Assembly (NCBI RefSeq): GCF_027531545.1
Contig: NZ_JAPZSC010000001.1
Location: forward strand, 372,001-436,000
Source of the DNA: Silanimonas sp.
Lineage (GTDB): Bacteria; Pseudomonadota; Gammaproteobacteria; Xanthomonadales; Xanthomonadaceae
DNA: 64,000 nucleotides
Direction: 5' to 3'
Shown one piece after another: positions 42,933 to 51,095 of the stretch; within the stretch, counting starts at the first letter, position 1; every line of letters starts with the position of its first letter. The position numbers and the translations under genes were made by a program. The notes below the pieces were generated by a model. The model was not told where the DNA came from. It saw only the letters and a program-made list of their open reading frames with translations, and made no database searches.

Positions 42933-45086
42933 TCACTCCGCGCGCTTCTCCACGCCGAGCTGGTCGAGCATGAAGGCGTACTGCTCGGCGGCTTCGGCGA
43001 AGCGGCGGAAGCGGCCCGACTTGCCGCCGTGGCCCGCCTCCATGTTGGTGCGGAACACCAGCAGGTTGTCGTCGGTCTTCTTCGCGCGCAGGCGGGCGAC
43101 GTACTTGGCTGGCTCGAAGTACTGCACCTGCGAGTCCCACAGGCCGGTACCGACGAACATCGCCGGGTAGTCCTTGGCGGCCAGCTGGTCATACGGCGAG
43201 TACGACAGCATGTAGTCGTAGAACTCCTTCTTCTCCGGGTTGCCCCACTCGTCGTACTCGTTGGTGGTGAGCGGGATGCTCGGGTCGAGCATCGTGGTCA
43301 CCACGTCGACGAAGGGCACCTGCGAGATGATTGCGTCGTACTTCTCCGGCGCCATGTTGGCCACCGCGCCCATCAGCAGGCCGCCGGCGCTGCCGCCCAT
43401 CGCGGCCACGCGGTCCTCGGCGGCGTAGCCGTTGGCCACCAGCCAGTCGGTCACGTCGATGAAGTCGGTGAAGGTGTTGATCTTGTTGAAGAGCTTGCCG
43501 CCGTCGTACCACGCGCGGCCCATCTCCTGGCCGCCACGGATGTGCGCGATCGCGTAGACCATGCCGCGGTCGAGCAGGCTGGGCACCAGGCGGCTGAAGC
43601 CCGGGTCGGAGGAGCTGCCATAGCTGCCGTAGGCGTACTGCAGCAGGGCGGCCTCGCCGTTCTTCTCGAAGCCCTTGCGGTAGACGATCGAGACGGGGAT
43701 GCGCACCGTGCCGTCGCGCGAGGGCACCCACGCGCGCTCGGTGACGTACTGCGTCGGATCGAAGCCCGGCACCGGATCCTGCTTGAGCTGCTTGCGCTCA
43801 CCGGTCTCGACGTTGATCTCGTAGGTCGTCGCCGGCGTGGTGAGCGAGGTGTAGGTGTAGCGCACCCACGGCGTGTCCGGCATCGCGTTGACGGAGAGAC
43901 CCATCGTGTAGGCCGGCTCGTCGGATTTCACGAAGTCGCTGCGGCCGTCGTCCTTCAGGATGCGGATGCGGCGCAGCGCGTTCGAACGCTCGCCGATGGC
44001 CATGTAGCCATCGAACAGTTCCACGCCCTCGATGAACACGTCACCGGCGTGCGGCACCAGCTCCTTCCAGCCTTCGCGGCTGCCGAGCGCGTCCTCGGCG
44101 GCGGTCATGATGCGGAAGTTCGGAGCGTTCCAGTTGGTGGTGATCACCCAACGGCCGGCGTAATGGTCGGCGCTGTACTCGACGTCCCGCTCGCGCGGGG
44201 CGACCACCGTGAACTCGCCCGGGCTGGCCGCCTTGGTGCAGCGCTGCTCCGAGGAGACGGTGCTGCCCACGCCGATGCAGATGTACTGCTTCGACCGCGT
44301 GCGGCCGATGCCCATGTAGAAGCTGTTGTCGGTCTCGGTATAGACGAGCTTGTCGTCGCTCGCCGGCGTACCGATCACATGCGTCTTGACGTGGGTGCTG
44401 AGCAGGGTCTCCGGGTCGTTCTCGACGTACCAGATCGTCTTGTTGTCGTCGCCCCAGACGATGTTGCCGCTGGTGCCGGTGATGGCGGAGTCCAGCAGCT
44501 CACCGGTGGCGATGTCCTTCACCTTGATCGTGTACTGCCGGCGGCCGTTGAGGTCTTCGGCCCAGGCCAGCTTGCTGCCGTCCGGGCTCACTTCCCAACC
44601 GCCGACCTGGAAGTAGTCCTTGCCCTCGGCCATGGCGTTCTGGTCGAGCAGGATCTCCTCCGGCGCCTCCATCGTGCCCTTGCGGCGCGCCGTGATCGCG
44701 TAGTCCTTCCCGGTCTCGAAACGGGTGTAGTACCAGTAGCCGTCCTCGAAGTACGGCACGCTGGAATCGTCCTGCTGGATGCGCCCGACGATCTCGTCGT
44801 AGAGCTTCTGCTTCAGCGGCGCGAGCGGCGCCAGCATGGCGTCGGCGTAGGCGTTCTCGGCGTTGAGGTAGGCGAGCATCTCCGGGTTCTCGCGCTTGTC
44901 GTCGCGGAGCCAGTAGTACTCGTCGTTGCGCACGGCGCCGTGCGGGGCCTTCACTTCATGCGGGCGCTGCGCGGCGACAGGAGGCGTCGGCGCATCGGCG
45001 GCGAAGCTCGCCGGCGCGGTGAAGCCGGTGGCCAGCAGCAGGCCGATGGCTGCGAGCGGGCGGCGGGACAGGGTCGGGCGATTCAT
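42933..45086 (-). CDS. Exported S9A peptidase, oligopeptidase B type
   Basis: Oligopeptidase B cuts short peptides after basic residues. The 717-residue protein has a signal peptide (about 1-29), a seven-blade beta-propeller (about 90-440) and an alpha/beta-hydrolase domain. Family landmarks: YYWLRDDKRENPEMLAYLNAEN at the N-terminus, AHIRGGQEMGRAWYDGGKL, the catalytic serine in AAMGGSAGGLLMG, the aspartate in GLWDSQVQYFEP and the histidine in NMEAGHGGKSGR. Classical PtrB is cytoplasmic, so the signal peptide points to a periplasmic form. The start overlaps the stop of the next S9 gene by one base (TGATG). Confidence 0.94.
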   Translation of the reverse strand: MNRPTLSRRPLAAIGLLLATGFTAPASFAADAPTPPVAAQRPHEVKAPHGAVRNDEYYWLRDDKRENPEMLAYLNAENAYADAMLAPLAPLKQKLYDEIVGRIQQDDSSVPYFEDGYWYYTRFETGKDYAITARRKGTMEAPEEILLDQNAMAEGKDYFQVGGWEVSPDGSKLAWAEDLNGRRQYTIKVKDIATGELLDSAITGTSGNIVWGDDNKTIWYVENDPETLLSTHVKTHVIGTPASDDKLVYTETDNSFYMGIGRTRSKQYICIGVGSTVSSEQRCTKAASPGEFTVVAPRERDVEYSADHYAGRWVITTNWNAPNFRIMTAAEDALGSREGWKELVPHAGDVFIEGVELFDGYMAIGERSNALRRIRILKDDGRSDFVKSDEPAYTMGLSVNAMPDTPWVRYTYTSLTTPATTYEINVETGERKQLKQDPVPGFDPTQYVTERAWVPSRDGTVRIPVSIVYRKGFEKNGEAALLQYAYGSYGSSSDPGFSRLVPSLLDRGMVYAIAHIRGGQEMGRAWYDGGKLFNKINTFTDFIDVTDWLVANGYAAEDRVAAMGGSAGGLLMGAVANMAPEKYDAIISQVPFVDVVTTMLDPSIPLTTNEYDEWGNPEKKEFYDYMLSYSPYDQLAAKDYPAMFVGTGLWDSQVQYFEPAKYVARLRAKKTDDNLLVFRTNMEAGHGGKSGRFRRFAEAAEQYAFMLDQLGVEKRAE

Positions 45087-47206
45087 CAGTTCGACTCCGG
45101 GAAGAGCTTCATCTTCAGGAAGGTGTACGCCAGCGCGTTCATCTTGGCGCTCTGCGCGTTGTTGGCGGCGCCGCCGTGGCCGCCTTCGATGTTCTCGTAG
45201 TAGTAGACCGGGTGGCCCTGCTCTTTCATCAGCGCGAACATCTTGCGGGCGTGGCCGGGATGCACGCGGTCATCGCGCGTCGAGGTGGTGAACAGCACCG
45301 GCGGGTATTCCACGTCAGGCTTGACGTTGTGGTACGGCGAGAAGGTGCGGATGAACTCCCACTGCGCCGGGTCGTCCGGATTGCCGTACTCGGCCATCCA
45401 CGAGGCGCCGGCGAGCAGCGTGTGGTAGCGGCGCATGTCGAGCAGCGGCACCTGGCAGACGACGGCGCCGAACAGCTGCGGGTAGAGCACGGTCATGTTG
45501 CCCACCAGCAGGCCACCGTTGCTGCCGCCCTGGATGCCGAGGTGCGGCGGCGTGGTGATGCCGCGCTTGATCAGGTCTTCCGCCACCGCGGCGAAATCCT
45601 CGTAGATGCGCAGGCGGTTTTCCTTCAAGCCGGCCTGGTGCCAGCGCGGGCCGTACTCGCCGCCGCCGCGGATGTTGGCGACGACGTACACGCCGCCTTC
45701 CGACAGCCACGCACGACCGACGCCACCGGAGTAGCCCGGCGTCAGCGAGACCTCGAAACCCCCGTAGCCGTAGAGCAGGGTCGGGTTCTTGCCGTTCGCT
45801 TCCAGGCCCTTCTTCGCGACCATGAAGTAGGGCACGCGGGTGCCGTCCTTGCTGGTGGCGAAGTTCTGGGTGATCTCGAAGCCCGAGGCGTCGAAGAAGG
45901 CCGGCAGCTGCTTCAGGGCCTGCGGCGCCTCGCCCACCGTGCCGAGCATCAGCGTGGTCGGCGTCAGGTAATCGGTGACGGTGAGGAAGTAGTCGTTGTT
46001 GGCCTCATCGTCGACGGCAGAGACCGAGACCGTGCCGAAGGCCGGCGCGCCTTCCAGCGGACCTCGCGTCCATTCGCCGTTCGCATAGGTCAGCACCGAC
46101 AGGCGGTTCTTGACGTCCTCGAGCACGTTGAGGATCAGGTGGTCCTTGGTCGGCGTGAGGCCGACGAAGGCCGTGGTGTCGGTGGGCTCGAACAGCACGT
46201 CGAAGTCGCGCCCGCCGGCCATGAAGGCGTCGAACTTGGCCGCGATCACCGCGCCCTTCGGATAGACGCGGTCGCCGACGCGGTAGTCCTCGCGCAGTTC
46301 GAGGATCAGCCACTCGCGGTACGGCGTCTTGTTCGCCGAGTTGGGGGCATCGATCTTGGTGAGCGCGCCATCGGCGCCGCGCACGTAGAGCTCGTCGTTG
46401 TAGAAGGCGATGGTGCGGCTGACGAAATCACGCTCGAAGCCCGGCGTCAGGTCGCGGTAGCCGGCGATGTACATGTCCTGCGCCGTGCCCTCGTACACCA
46501 CCTTGGCCTCGGCCAGCGGCGTGCCGCGGGTCCACTCCTTGACGATGCGCGGGTAACCCGACGACGTCATCGAGCCATCGCCGAAATCGGTGTAGGCGTA
46601 GACGCTGTCGGCGTTGCGCCAGGTCAGTCCGCCCTTGGCTTCCGGCAGGCGGAAGCCACCGTCGACGAAGGCGCGGTCGCTCTTGTCCCACTCGCGCACT
46701 TCGACCGCATCCGCGCCACCGCGCGACAGCGAGACGAGGCAGCGGTCGTAGGCCGGACGCAGGCAGTCGGCGCCGCGCCACACCCAGTTCATGTCCTCCG
46801 CCTTGTTGATGGCGTCGAGGTCGATCAGCACTTCCCACTCGGGCTCGGCCTTGCGGTATTCCTCGAGCGTGGTGCGGCGCCACAGACCCGCGGGGTTCTG
46901 CTTGTCGCGCCAGAAGTTGTAGAAGTACTCGCCCTGCTTGCCGACGAACGGGATGCGGGCGTTCGAATCGAGGATGGCCAGCAGGTCGTCACGGAGGGCG
47001 CCGAACCCCGGCTGGCCCTCGAGGACCCTCTGCGAATCGGCGTTCTGGGCACGCACCCAATCGAGGGAACGCGGCGCTTCCACGTCCTCCAGCCACTGCC
47101 AGGCATCGGCAGGCTGCGGCGCAGTGGCCGCCGGGGCGGGCGTGTCGGCGTGGGCGAGAGGCGCGGTCATCAAGGCGAGAACAAGGGCGAGGCGCGTGCG
47201 GCGCAT
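45086..47206 (-). CDS. Exported prolyl oligopeptidase (S9A)
   Basis: Prolyl oligopeptidases cleave short peptides after proline. The 706-residue protein has a signal peptide (about 1-21), the PREP-type N-terminal segment ADAWQWLEDVEAPRSLDWVRAQN, a beta-propeller (about 110-440), and the hydrolase domain with serine in IQGGSNGGLLVGN, aspartate in TSTRDDRVHPGHARK and histidine in NIEGGHGGAANN. ATG 47206 is chosen because GGAGG lies five bases upstream; the frame continues further but without conserved sequence. It is transcribed with the oligopeptidase B gene, giving a two-peptidase operon. A TAAGCT element lies 34 nt upstream. Confidence 0.95.
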   Translation of the reverse strand: MRRTRLALVLALMTAPLAHADTPAPAATAPQPADAWQWLEDVEAPRSLDWVRAQNADSQRVLEGQPGFGALRDDLLAILDSNARIPFVGKQGEYFYNFWRDKQNPAGLWRRTTLEEYRKAEPEWEVLIDLDAINKAEDMNWVWRGADCLRPAYDRCLVSLSRGGADAVEVREWDKSDRAFVDGGFRLPEAKGGLTWRNADSVYAYTDFGDGSMTSSGYPRIVKEWTRGTPLAEAKVVYEGTAQDMYIAGYRDLTPGFERDFVSRTIAFYNDELYVRGADGALTKIDAPNSANKTPYREWLILELREDYRVGDRVYPKGAVIAAKFDAFMAGGRDFDVLFEPTDTTAFVGLTPTKDHLILNVLEDVKNRLSVLTYANGEWTRGPLEGAPAFGTVSVSAVDDEANNDYFLTVTDYLTPTTLMLGTVGEAPQALKQLPAFFDASGFEITQNFATSKDGTRVPYFMVAKKGLEANGKNPTLLYGYGGFEVSLTPGYSGGVGRAWLSEGGVYVVANIRGGGEYGPRWHQAGLKENRLRIYEDFAAVAEDLIKRGITTPPHLGIQGGSNGGLLVGNMTVLYPQLFGAVVCQVPLLDMRRYHTLLAGASWMAEYGNPDDPAQWEFIRTFSPYHNVKPDVEYPPVLFTTSTRDDRVHPGHARKMFALMKEQGHPVYYYENIEGGHGGAANNAQSAKMNALAYTFLKMKLFPESN

Positions 47207-47240
47207 GAGGCCTCCATGGGGGCCGGAAGGGAGTCGTCGG

Positions 47241-47246
47241 AGCTTA
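47241..47246 (-). promoter_or_regulatory. Putative -10 element for the two-peptidase operon
   Basis: TAAGCT followed by CCG on the minus strand, 34 nt before the prolyl oligopeptidase ATG and upstream of its GGAGG ribosome-binding site. Confidence 0.4.
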
Positions 47247-47365
47247 CCCCCCGCCCACTCCCGGGCATGCATGACCAAAGTCACGGCGGACGCCACCTTC
47301 ACGGCCTTGACGGGGCGTTCTCCCGGTGGCGCCCACGCTGCGTCCATCCCCCACCGGAGCCGCCC

Positions 47366-47947
47366 ATGCGCGCGACCGCCCGCCCCGCCCTGCTTGCCGC
47401 CTCGATCGCCGCCCTGGCGCTGACGCTGGCCGCCTGCCAGACCCCGCCGGAGACACCGCGCAGGCCCGCCGACGCCGCGACCGCTCCGGTCGACCTCGAG
47501 CGCTTCATGGGCACCTGGTACGTCGTCGCGAACGTGCCCTACTTCTTCGAGAACGGGAAGCTCGCCACGCGCGACGTCTACCGCCTGCGTCCCGACGGAC
47601 GCATCGACAACGACTTCGTCTTCAAGAAGGCGTTCGACGAACCCGACCGCACGTGGAACGGCGTCTCGACGATCGTCGAAGGCAGCGGCGGCCGCGAATG
47701 GAAGGTGCAGTTCATCTGGCCGTTCTCGACACGCATGCAGGTGCTGGACGTGGCGCCCGACTATTCGACCGCACTGCTCGCCACGCCGGACCGCAAGCTG
47801 GCGTGGATCTTCTCGCGCGAACCGGTGATGGACGAGGCCCGGCTGGCCGCGCTGGCGACGCGGATCGCCGCGCACGGCGTGGATCGGACTGCCTTGCGGC
47901 GGGTGCCGCAGGTCGAGGGCCAAGCCGTGGCGCCGATCGCACCCTGA
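47366..47947 (+). CDS. Lipocalin-family lipoprotein (Blc-like)
   Basis: Bacterial lipocalins are outer-membrane lipoproteins that bind lipids and are linked to envelope stress. The 193-residue protein has a signal peptide with lipobox LAAC (Cys about 24) followed by QT. The lipocalin signature comes early in the mature part: DLERFMGTWYVVANVPYFFENG (the G-x-W is in FMGTWYVV, about 49-56). Later strands include VSTIVEGSGGREWKVQFIWPF and DYSTALLATPDRKLAWIFSREP, the latter typical of Blc. ATG 47366 has CCGGAG upstream. Confidence 0.9.
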   Translation: MRATARPALLAASIAALALTLAACQTPPETPRRPADAATAPVDLERFMGTWYVVANVPYFFENGKLATRDVYRLRPDGRIDNDFVFKKAFDEPDRTWNGVSTIVEGSGGREWKVQFIWPFSTRMQVLDVAPDYSTALLATPDRKLAWIFSREPVMDEARLAALATRIAAHGVDRTALRRVPQVEGQAVAPIAP

Positions 47948-47950
47948 GCC

Positions 47951-47970
47951 GGCCCGGCGCTGAACGGGCC
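47951..47970 (+). terminator. Weak hairpin after the lipocalin gene
   Basis: GGCCCG and CGGGCC arms around an eight-base loop, directly after the lipocalin stop; an outer arm (AGCC/GGCT) may extend it with a bulge. There is no T tract, so it may only slow or protect the 3' end. Confidence 0.3.
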
Positions 47971-48042
47971 GGGCTACCGCATGGCGTGGCGCAGGCGCGC
48001 GTGCTATTCCATGCGCCGCGTCCCCAATGAATGAGGCCCGCC

Positions 48043-49092
48043 ATGCCGAGTGTGTCCCGCGCCCGCCCTGTCCTTGCCTTGGCGCTGTTCGCGCTGGCCG
48101 GACTCTCCGCCAGCAGCGCGTCGGCACAGCCCGCCGACGGCTACATCGGCCCGGAAACCTCGAGCGAGCCGCAGCCGGCGGTCGGGGCGAAATCGGGCCG
48201 CTACGGCGGTGGCGGATGGTCGGGCGACTGGCAGGTTTGCGCCGAGGAAGGTCGTCGCTGCACGGTGCGCGGCTGGGGCGTGGTTCGCTACGGCGCGCGC
48301 GGCAGCTTCGTATACCGCGAAGTGCGCAACGCCAGCCTGCAGTGCGACAACTCGATGTTCGGCGACCCGGCGTTCGGCCGGCAGAAGCGCTGCGAGGTGC
48401 GGCTTTACGACGACGGCGGCTGGGACGGCGGCGGTGATGGCGGCTACGGCTGGACGCGCTGTGCCCGCGAGAACGAAACCTGCCGCGTCGATGGCCCCGC
48501 CACCGTGCGCTTCGGCATCGACGGCCGTTACTACGAGCGGCGCGTCCGCGGCGGCGACGTGTACTGCAGCATCCAGACCTTCGGCGACCCCGCGCCGCGC
48601 GAACGCAAGGTCTGCGACGTGCGTTACGACGGCGGTCGCCCGGGCGGTGGTGGCGGATGGGGCGGTGGCTGGAACGGCGGCTGGACGCCCTGCGCCCGCG
48701 AGAACGAGGTGTGTCGCCTGCCCGGCCCGGCGACGGTCCGCTATGGCTCCGAGCGGCGCTTCACCGACCAAGAGGTCCGCGGCGGCAGCGTGCGCTGCGA
48801 CAACCGCACCTTCGGCGACCCGGCTCCCGGCGAAACGAAGCACTGCTCGTTCCGCAGCGGCGGCGGCTGGCAGGGCGGCGGACCCGGCAGTGGCCCCGGC
48901 AACGGCTGGACCGATTGCGCGGCCGAAGGCGGCTTCTGCCAGTTCCGTGGCCGCCGCTCGGTCTGGTACGGCGCCGACAACGGACGGAGCGTGACGCGCG
49001 AATTCCGCGATGGCGTGGCCTGCACGAACGAGGCCTTTGGCGGCGACCCCGCACCGCGGTCGCCGAAGCGCTGCGCGATCCAGCGCTACTGA
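48043..49092 (+). CDS. Secreted protein with four cysteine-containing repeats
   Basis: I do not recognise a named family with certainty. The 349-residue protein has a signal peptide (about 1-29) and four repeats of about 60-65 residues separated by glycine-rich linkers. Each repeat reads roughly W..CA.E...C...G...VR/WYG......R.......C.N..FGDPA....K.C..R, so it has four cysteines at conserved spacing, enough for two disulfides. The repeats begin near residues 67, 140, 211 and 287. The sequence W..CA.E...C.F.G...V.YG is what is seen in small cysteine-rich, carbohydrate-associated or inhibitor-like modules, but I cannot assign one. ATG 48043 has GAGG upstream. The 3' end overlaps the convergent patatin gene by seven bases. 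Confidence 0.75.
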   Translation: MPSVSRARPVLALALFALAGLSASSASAQPADGYIGPETSSEPQPAVGAKSGRYGGGGWSGDWQVCAEEGRRCTVRGWGVVRYGARGSFVYREVRNASLQCDNSMFGDPAFGRQKRCEVRLYDDGGWDGGGDGGYGWTRCARENETCRVDGPATVRFGIDGRYYERRVRGGDVYCSIQTFGDPAPRERKVCDVRYDGGRPGGGGGWGGGWNGGWTPCARENEVCRLPGPATVRYGSERRFTDQEVRGGSVRCDNRTFGDPAPGETKHCSFRSGGGWQGGGPGSGPGNGWTDCAAEGGFCQFRGRRSVWYGADNGRSVTREFRDGVACTNEAFGGDPAPRSPKRCAIQRY

Positions 49093-50030
49093 ACCCAGGC
49101 GTCGAGCGCGTCCTCGGCCCACTCGCGGCCGCGCTCCCGCAACTCCTTCGCGCGCCAAAACTCGTAGAAGCTGGCGGCGTCACGCGGCACGCGGATGACG
49201 AGGTCGGGCGGATCCTGCGCCACCTGCAGACGCGTCATCTGCGAGTGCATGGTGTCCATCGAGCGCGACATCAGGTCGAGCAGGCTGGCGATGCCACCGG
49301 CCGGCGCCGCCGGCGTGGCGCCCACGGGCGGCGGCGGCGCGGTGAACCACGAGGCCACGCGCGTCTTCCAGCCCGAGGGGGCCACCGGCGCGTCGTCGTT
49401 GAACATCTCCGCTTCGCGCAGCGGCACCGGCTCGCTGGTCGGCGCCCGCGGGGATCGCGCGTTGAGGTCGACGGCCACCACGTAATCGCAATGGAAGCCG
49501 CGGGTCGCGGCCAGCGGCAGCGGCGCCAGCAGGCCGCCGTCGACAAGCTCGCGCCCGTTCACCTCGTGCGGCGTGAACACCATCGGGATCGCGATCGATG
49601 CGCGGATGGCGTCGAACAATGGCCCCTGCTGGAACCACACCTCGCGCTGCGTTGCGAGGTCGGTGGCGACGGCCACGTAGGGAATCGGCAGGCCTTCGAT
49701 GCGGTGCTCGCCGACGAGGTCGCGAAGCGTCGCGATGACACGATCGCCGCGGATCAACCCCGAGGCACCGAACGTCACGTCGAGCAGGCGCAGCACATCG
49801 TTGCGTTCGAGACGGTCCGCCCAGTCGCGATAGGCGTCGAGCTTGCCCGCGGCGTGGATGCCGCCGACCAGCGCCCCCATCGACGAGCCGGCGATCGCCG
49901 CGATTTCGAAGCCCCTCGCCTCCAGGGCTTCGATGACGCCGATGTGGGCCAGGCCGCGGGCGCCGCCGGCGCCGAGCACGAGGGCGACGCGTTTGCCGCG
50001 CGTCGCGGGCATCGCCCCCTCAACCGTCAT
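49086..50030 (-). CDS. Patatin-like phospholipase (RssA-type)
   Basis: Patatin-like proteins hydrolyse acyl lipids with a Ser-Asp dyad. The 314-residue protein has the oxyanion loop LVLGAGGARGLAHIGVIEAL (about 17-36), the nucleophile serine in IAGSSMGALVGG (about 50) and the aspartate in ELVDGGLLAPLP. There is no signal peptide or transmembrane helix, so it is probably cytoplasmic. A proline/alanine-rich segment (about 230-245) precedes a C-terminal helical part. It overlaps the end of the upstream WYL-regulator gene by 11 bases, so the two are coupled. Confidence 0.92.
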   Translation of the reverse strand: MTVEGAMPATRGKRVALVLGAGGARGLAHIGVIEALEARGFEIAAIAGSSMGALVGGIHAAGKLDAYRDWADRLERNDVLRLLDVTFGASGLIRGDRVIATLRDLVGEHRIEGLPIPYVAVATDLATQREVWFQQGPLFDAIRASIAIPMVFTPHEVNGRELVDGGLLAPLPLAATRGFHCDYVVAVDLNARSPRAPTSEPVPLREAEMFNDDAPVAPSGWKTRVASWFTAPPPPVGATPAAPAGGIASLLDLMSRSMDTMHSQMTRLQVAQDPPDLVIRVPRDAASFYEFWRAKELRERGREWAEDALDAWVQ

Positions 50031-50991
50031 AGGCCGCCGCGGTGAGTTGCAGCAGGGTGCGCAGCTGCTCGCGCAGCGGCGTCGGCTCGATCACTTCCGC
50101 ATCCGGGCCGTAGCGCAGCACGTCCATCAGCAGCTCGCGCGCATTGCTGTAGGGCACGCGCAGTTCGTAGCGGCCGTCGGACAGCAGCCGGCCTTCCTGC
50201 TTCGAATGCCAATGCTCGTCGGCGACCCAGCGCGCGGCTTTGGCGCTGAATCGGATCGTCGCCCAGGCCTTGGGCGCGCCGCTGAAGATGCCGTAGCTCG
50301 ACGCGAGGTGGGCATCAAGCTCGGCGTCGGGATGGTCGATGGCGGTGGCCTCGTCGATGCGCGCATGGGCGATGCGATCGACCGAAAAGCTGCGCAGCGC
50401 TTCGCGCTCGTGGTCGTAGGCGTCGAGGTACCAGTTGTCGCGATAGTGGGTGAGCCGCTGCGGCGAGACATTTCGCTGCGTGCGCGTGTTGGTGGAGCGC
50501 GCGAGGTATTCGAAGCGCAGACGTCGACGCTCGAGCACCGCCCCGGCGACCATGCGGAAGGCCGCTTCATCGACGCGCCGCGTGCCGCTGCCGATTACCC
50601 GAACGCGCTCGATCGGCCAACGCTTGCCGCCCGCGTGCTGCTGGAGAAGGGAATCGATGCGGCCCTTCAGCGGCGCGATCGCCGCCGAGAGAATGCCGGG
50701 ACCCGTGCGGTCGAGCAGCTGCTGCGCGGCAGTGAGCGCATGCAGCTCGTCGGAGCTCAGCCAGAGGCCGGGCAGTTCGAAGCGCTCGGCCTCCTTCTCG
50801 AGGTAGCGGAAACTGGCCTCGCCGTCGGTGCTCTCCAGCGGCGCGCCGAGCGCATCGCGCAGAAAGGCGATGTCGCGGTAAAGCGTGGCGCGAGAGCAGC
50901 CGAGTTCGTCCATCAGGCGCTGCAGCGGCACCGGCAGGCGCGCGCCCTTCAAGCTGCGGTGCAGGGCGAGGATGCGTTCGTAACGGTCCAT
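50020..50991 (-). CDS. WYL-domain transcriptional regulator (YafY-like)
   Basis: Regulators of this family have an N-terminal winged HTH and a WYL domain that senses a ligand, often a nucleic acid-related one. The 323-residue protein opens with MDRYERILALHRSLKGARLPV (HTH_11: LPVPLQRLMDELGCSRATLYRDIAFL, about 19-44, shown in part) and carries the WYL domain at about 150-230 (RLTHYRDNWYLDAYDHEREALRSFSVDRI). It ends with the WCX-type region DEHWHSKQEGRLLSDGRYEL. ATG 50991 fits the conserved start; the open frame extends further. It is transcribed with the patatin gene, which may be its target. Confidence 0.9.
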   Translation of the reverse strand: MDRYERILALHRSLKGARLPVPLQRLMDELGCSRATLYRDIAFLRDALGAPLESTDGEASFRYLEKEAERFELPGLWLSSDELHALTAAQQLLDRTGPGILSAAIAPLKGRIDSLLQQHAGGKRWPIERVRVIGSGTRRVDEAAFRMVAGAVLERRRLRFEYLARSTNTRTQRNVSPQRLTHYRDNWYLDAYDHEREALRSFSVDRIAHARIDEATAIDHPDAELDAHLASSYGIFSGAPKAWATIRFSAKAARWVADEHWHSKQEGRLLSDGRYELRVPYSNARELLMDVLRYGPDAEVIEPTPLREQLRTLLQLTAAAYDG

Positions 50992-51059
50992 CGGCGGCTC
51001 GGACTCGACGCGGGGGTGGATAGCATCGCAAAGCCGCCGCCCCACCGCCATCGCTGGGG

Positions 51060-51065
51060 TAGATT
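51060..51065 (+). promoter_or_regulatory. Putative -10 element for the SLC13-type transporter gene
   Basis: TAGATT, 30 nt before the proposed CTG start at 51096. The first three bases are also the in-frame stop that limits the reading frame upstream. Confidence 0.38.
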
Positions 51066-51095
51066 GGCGCCCACCCTCCCAACAGGATTTTCCTT

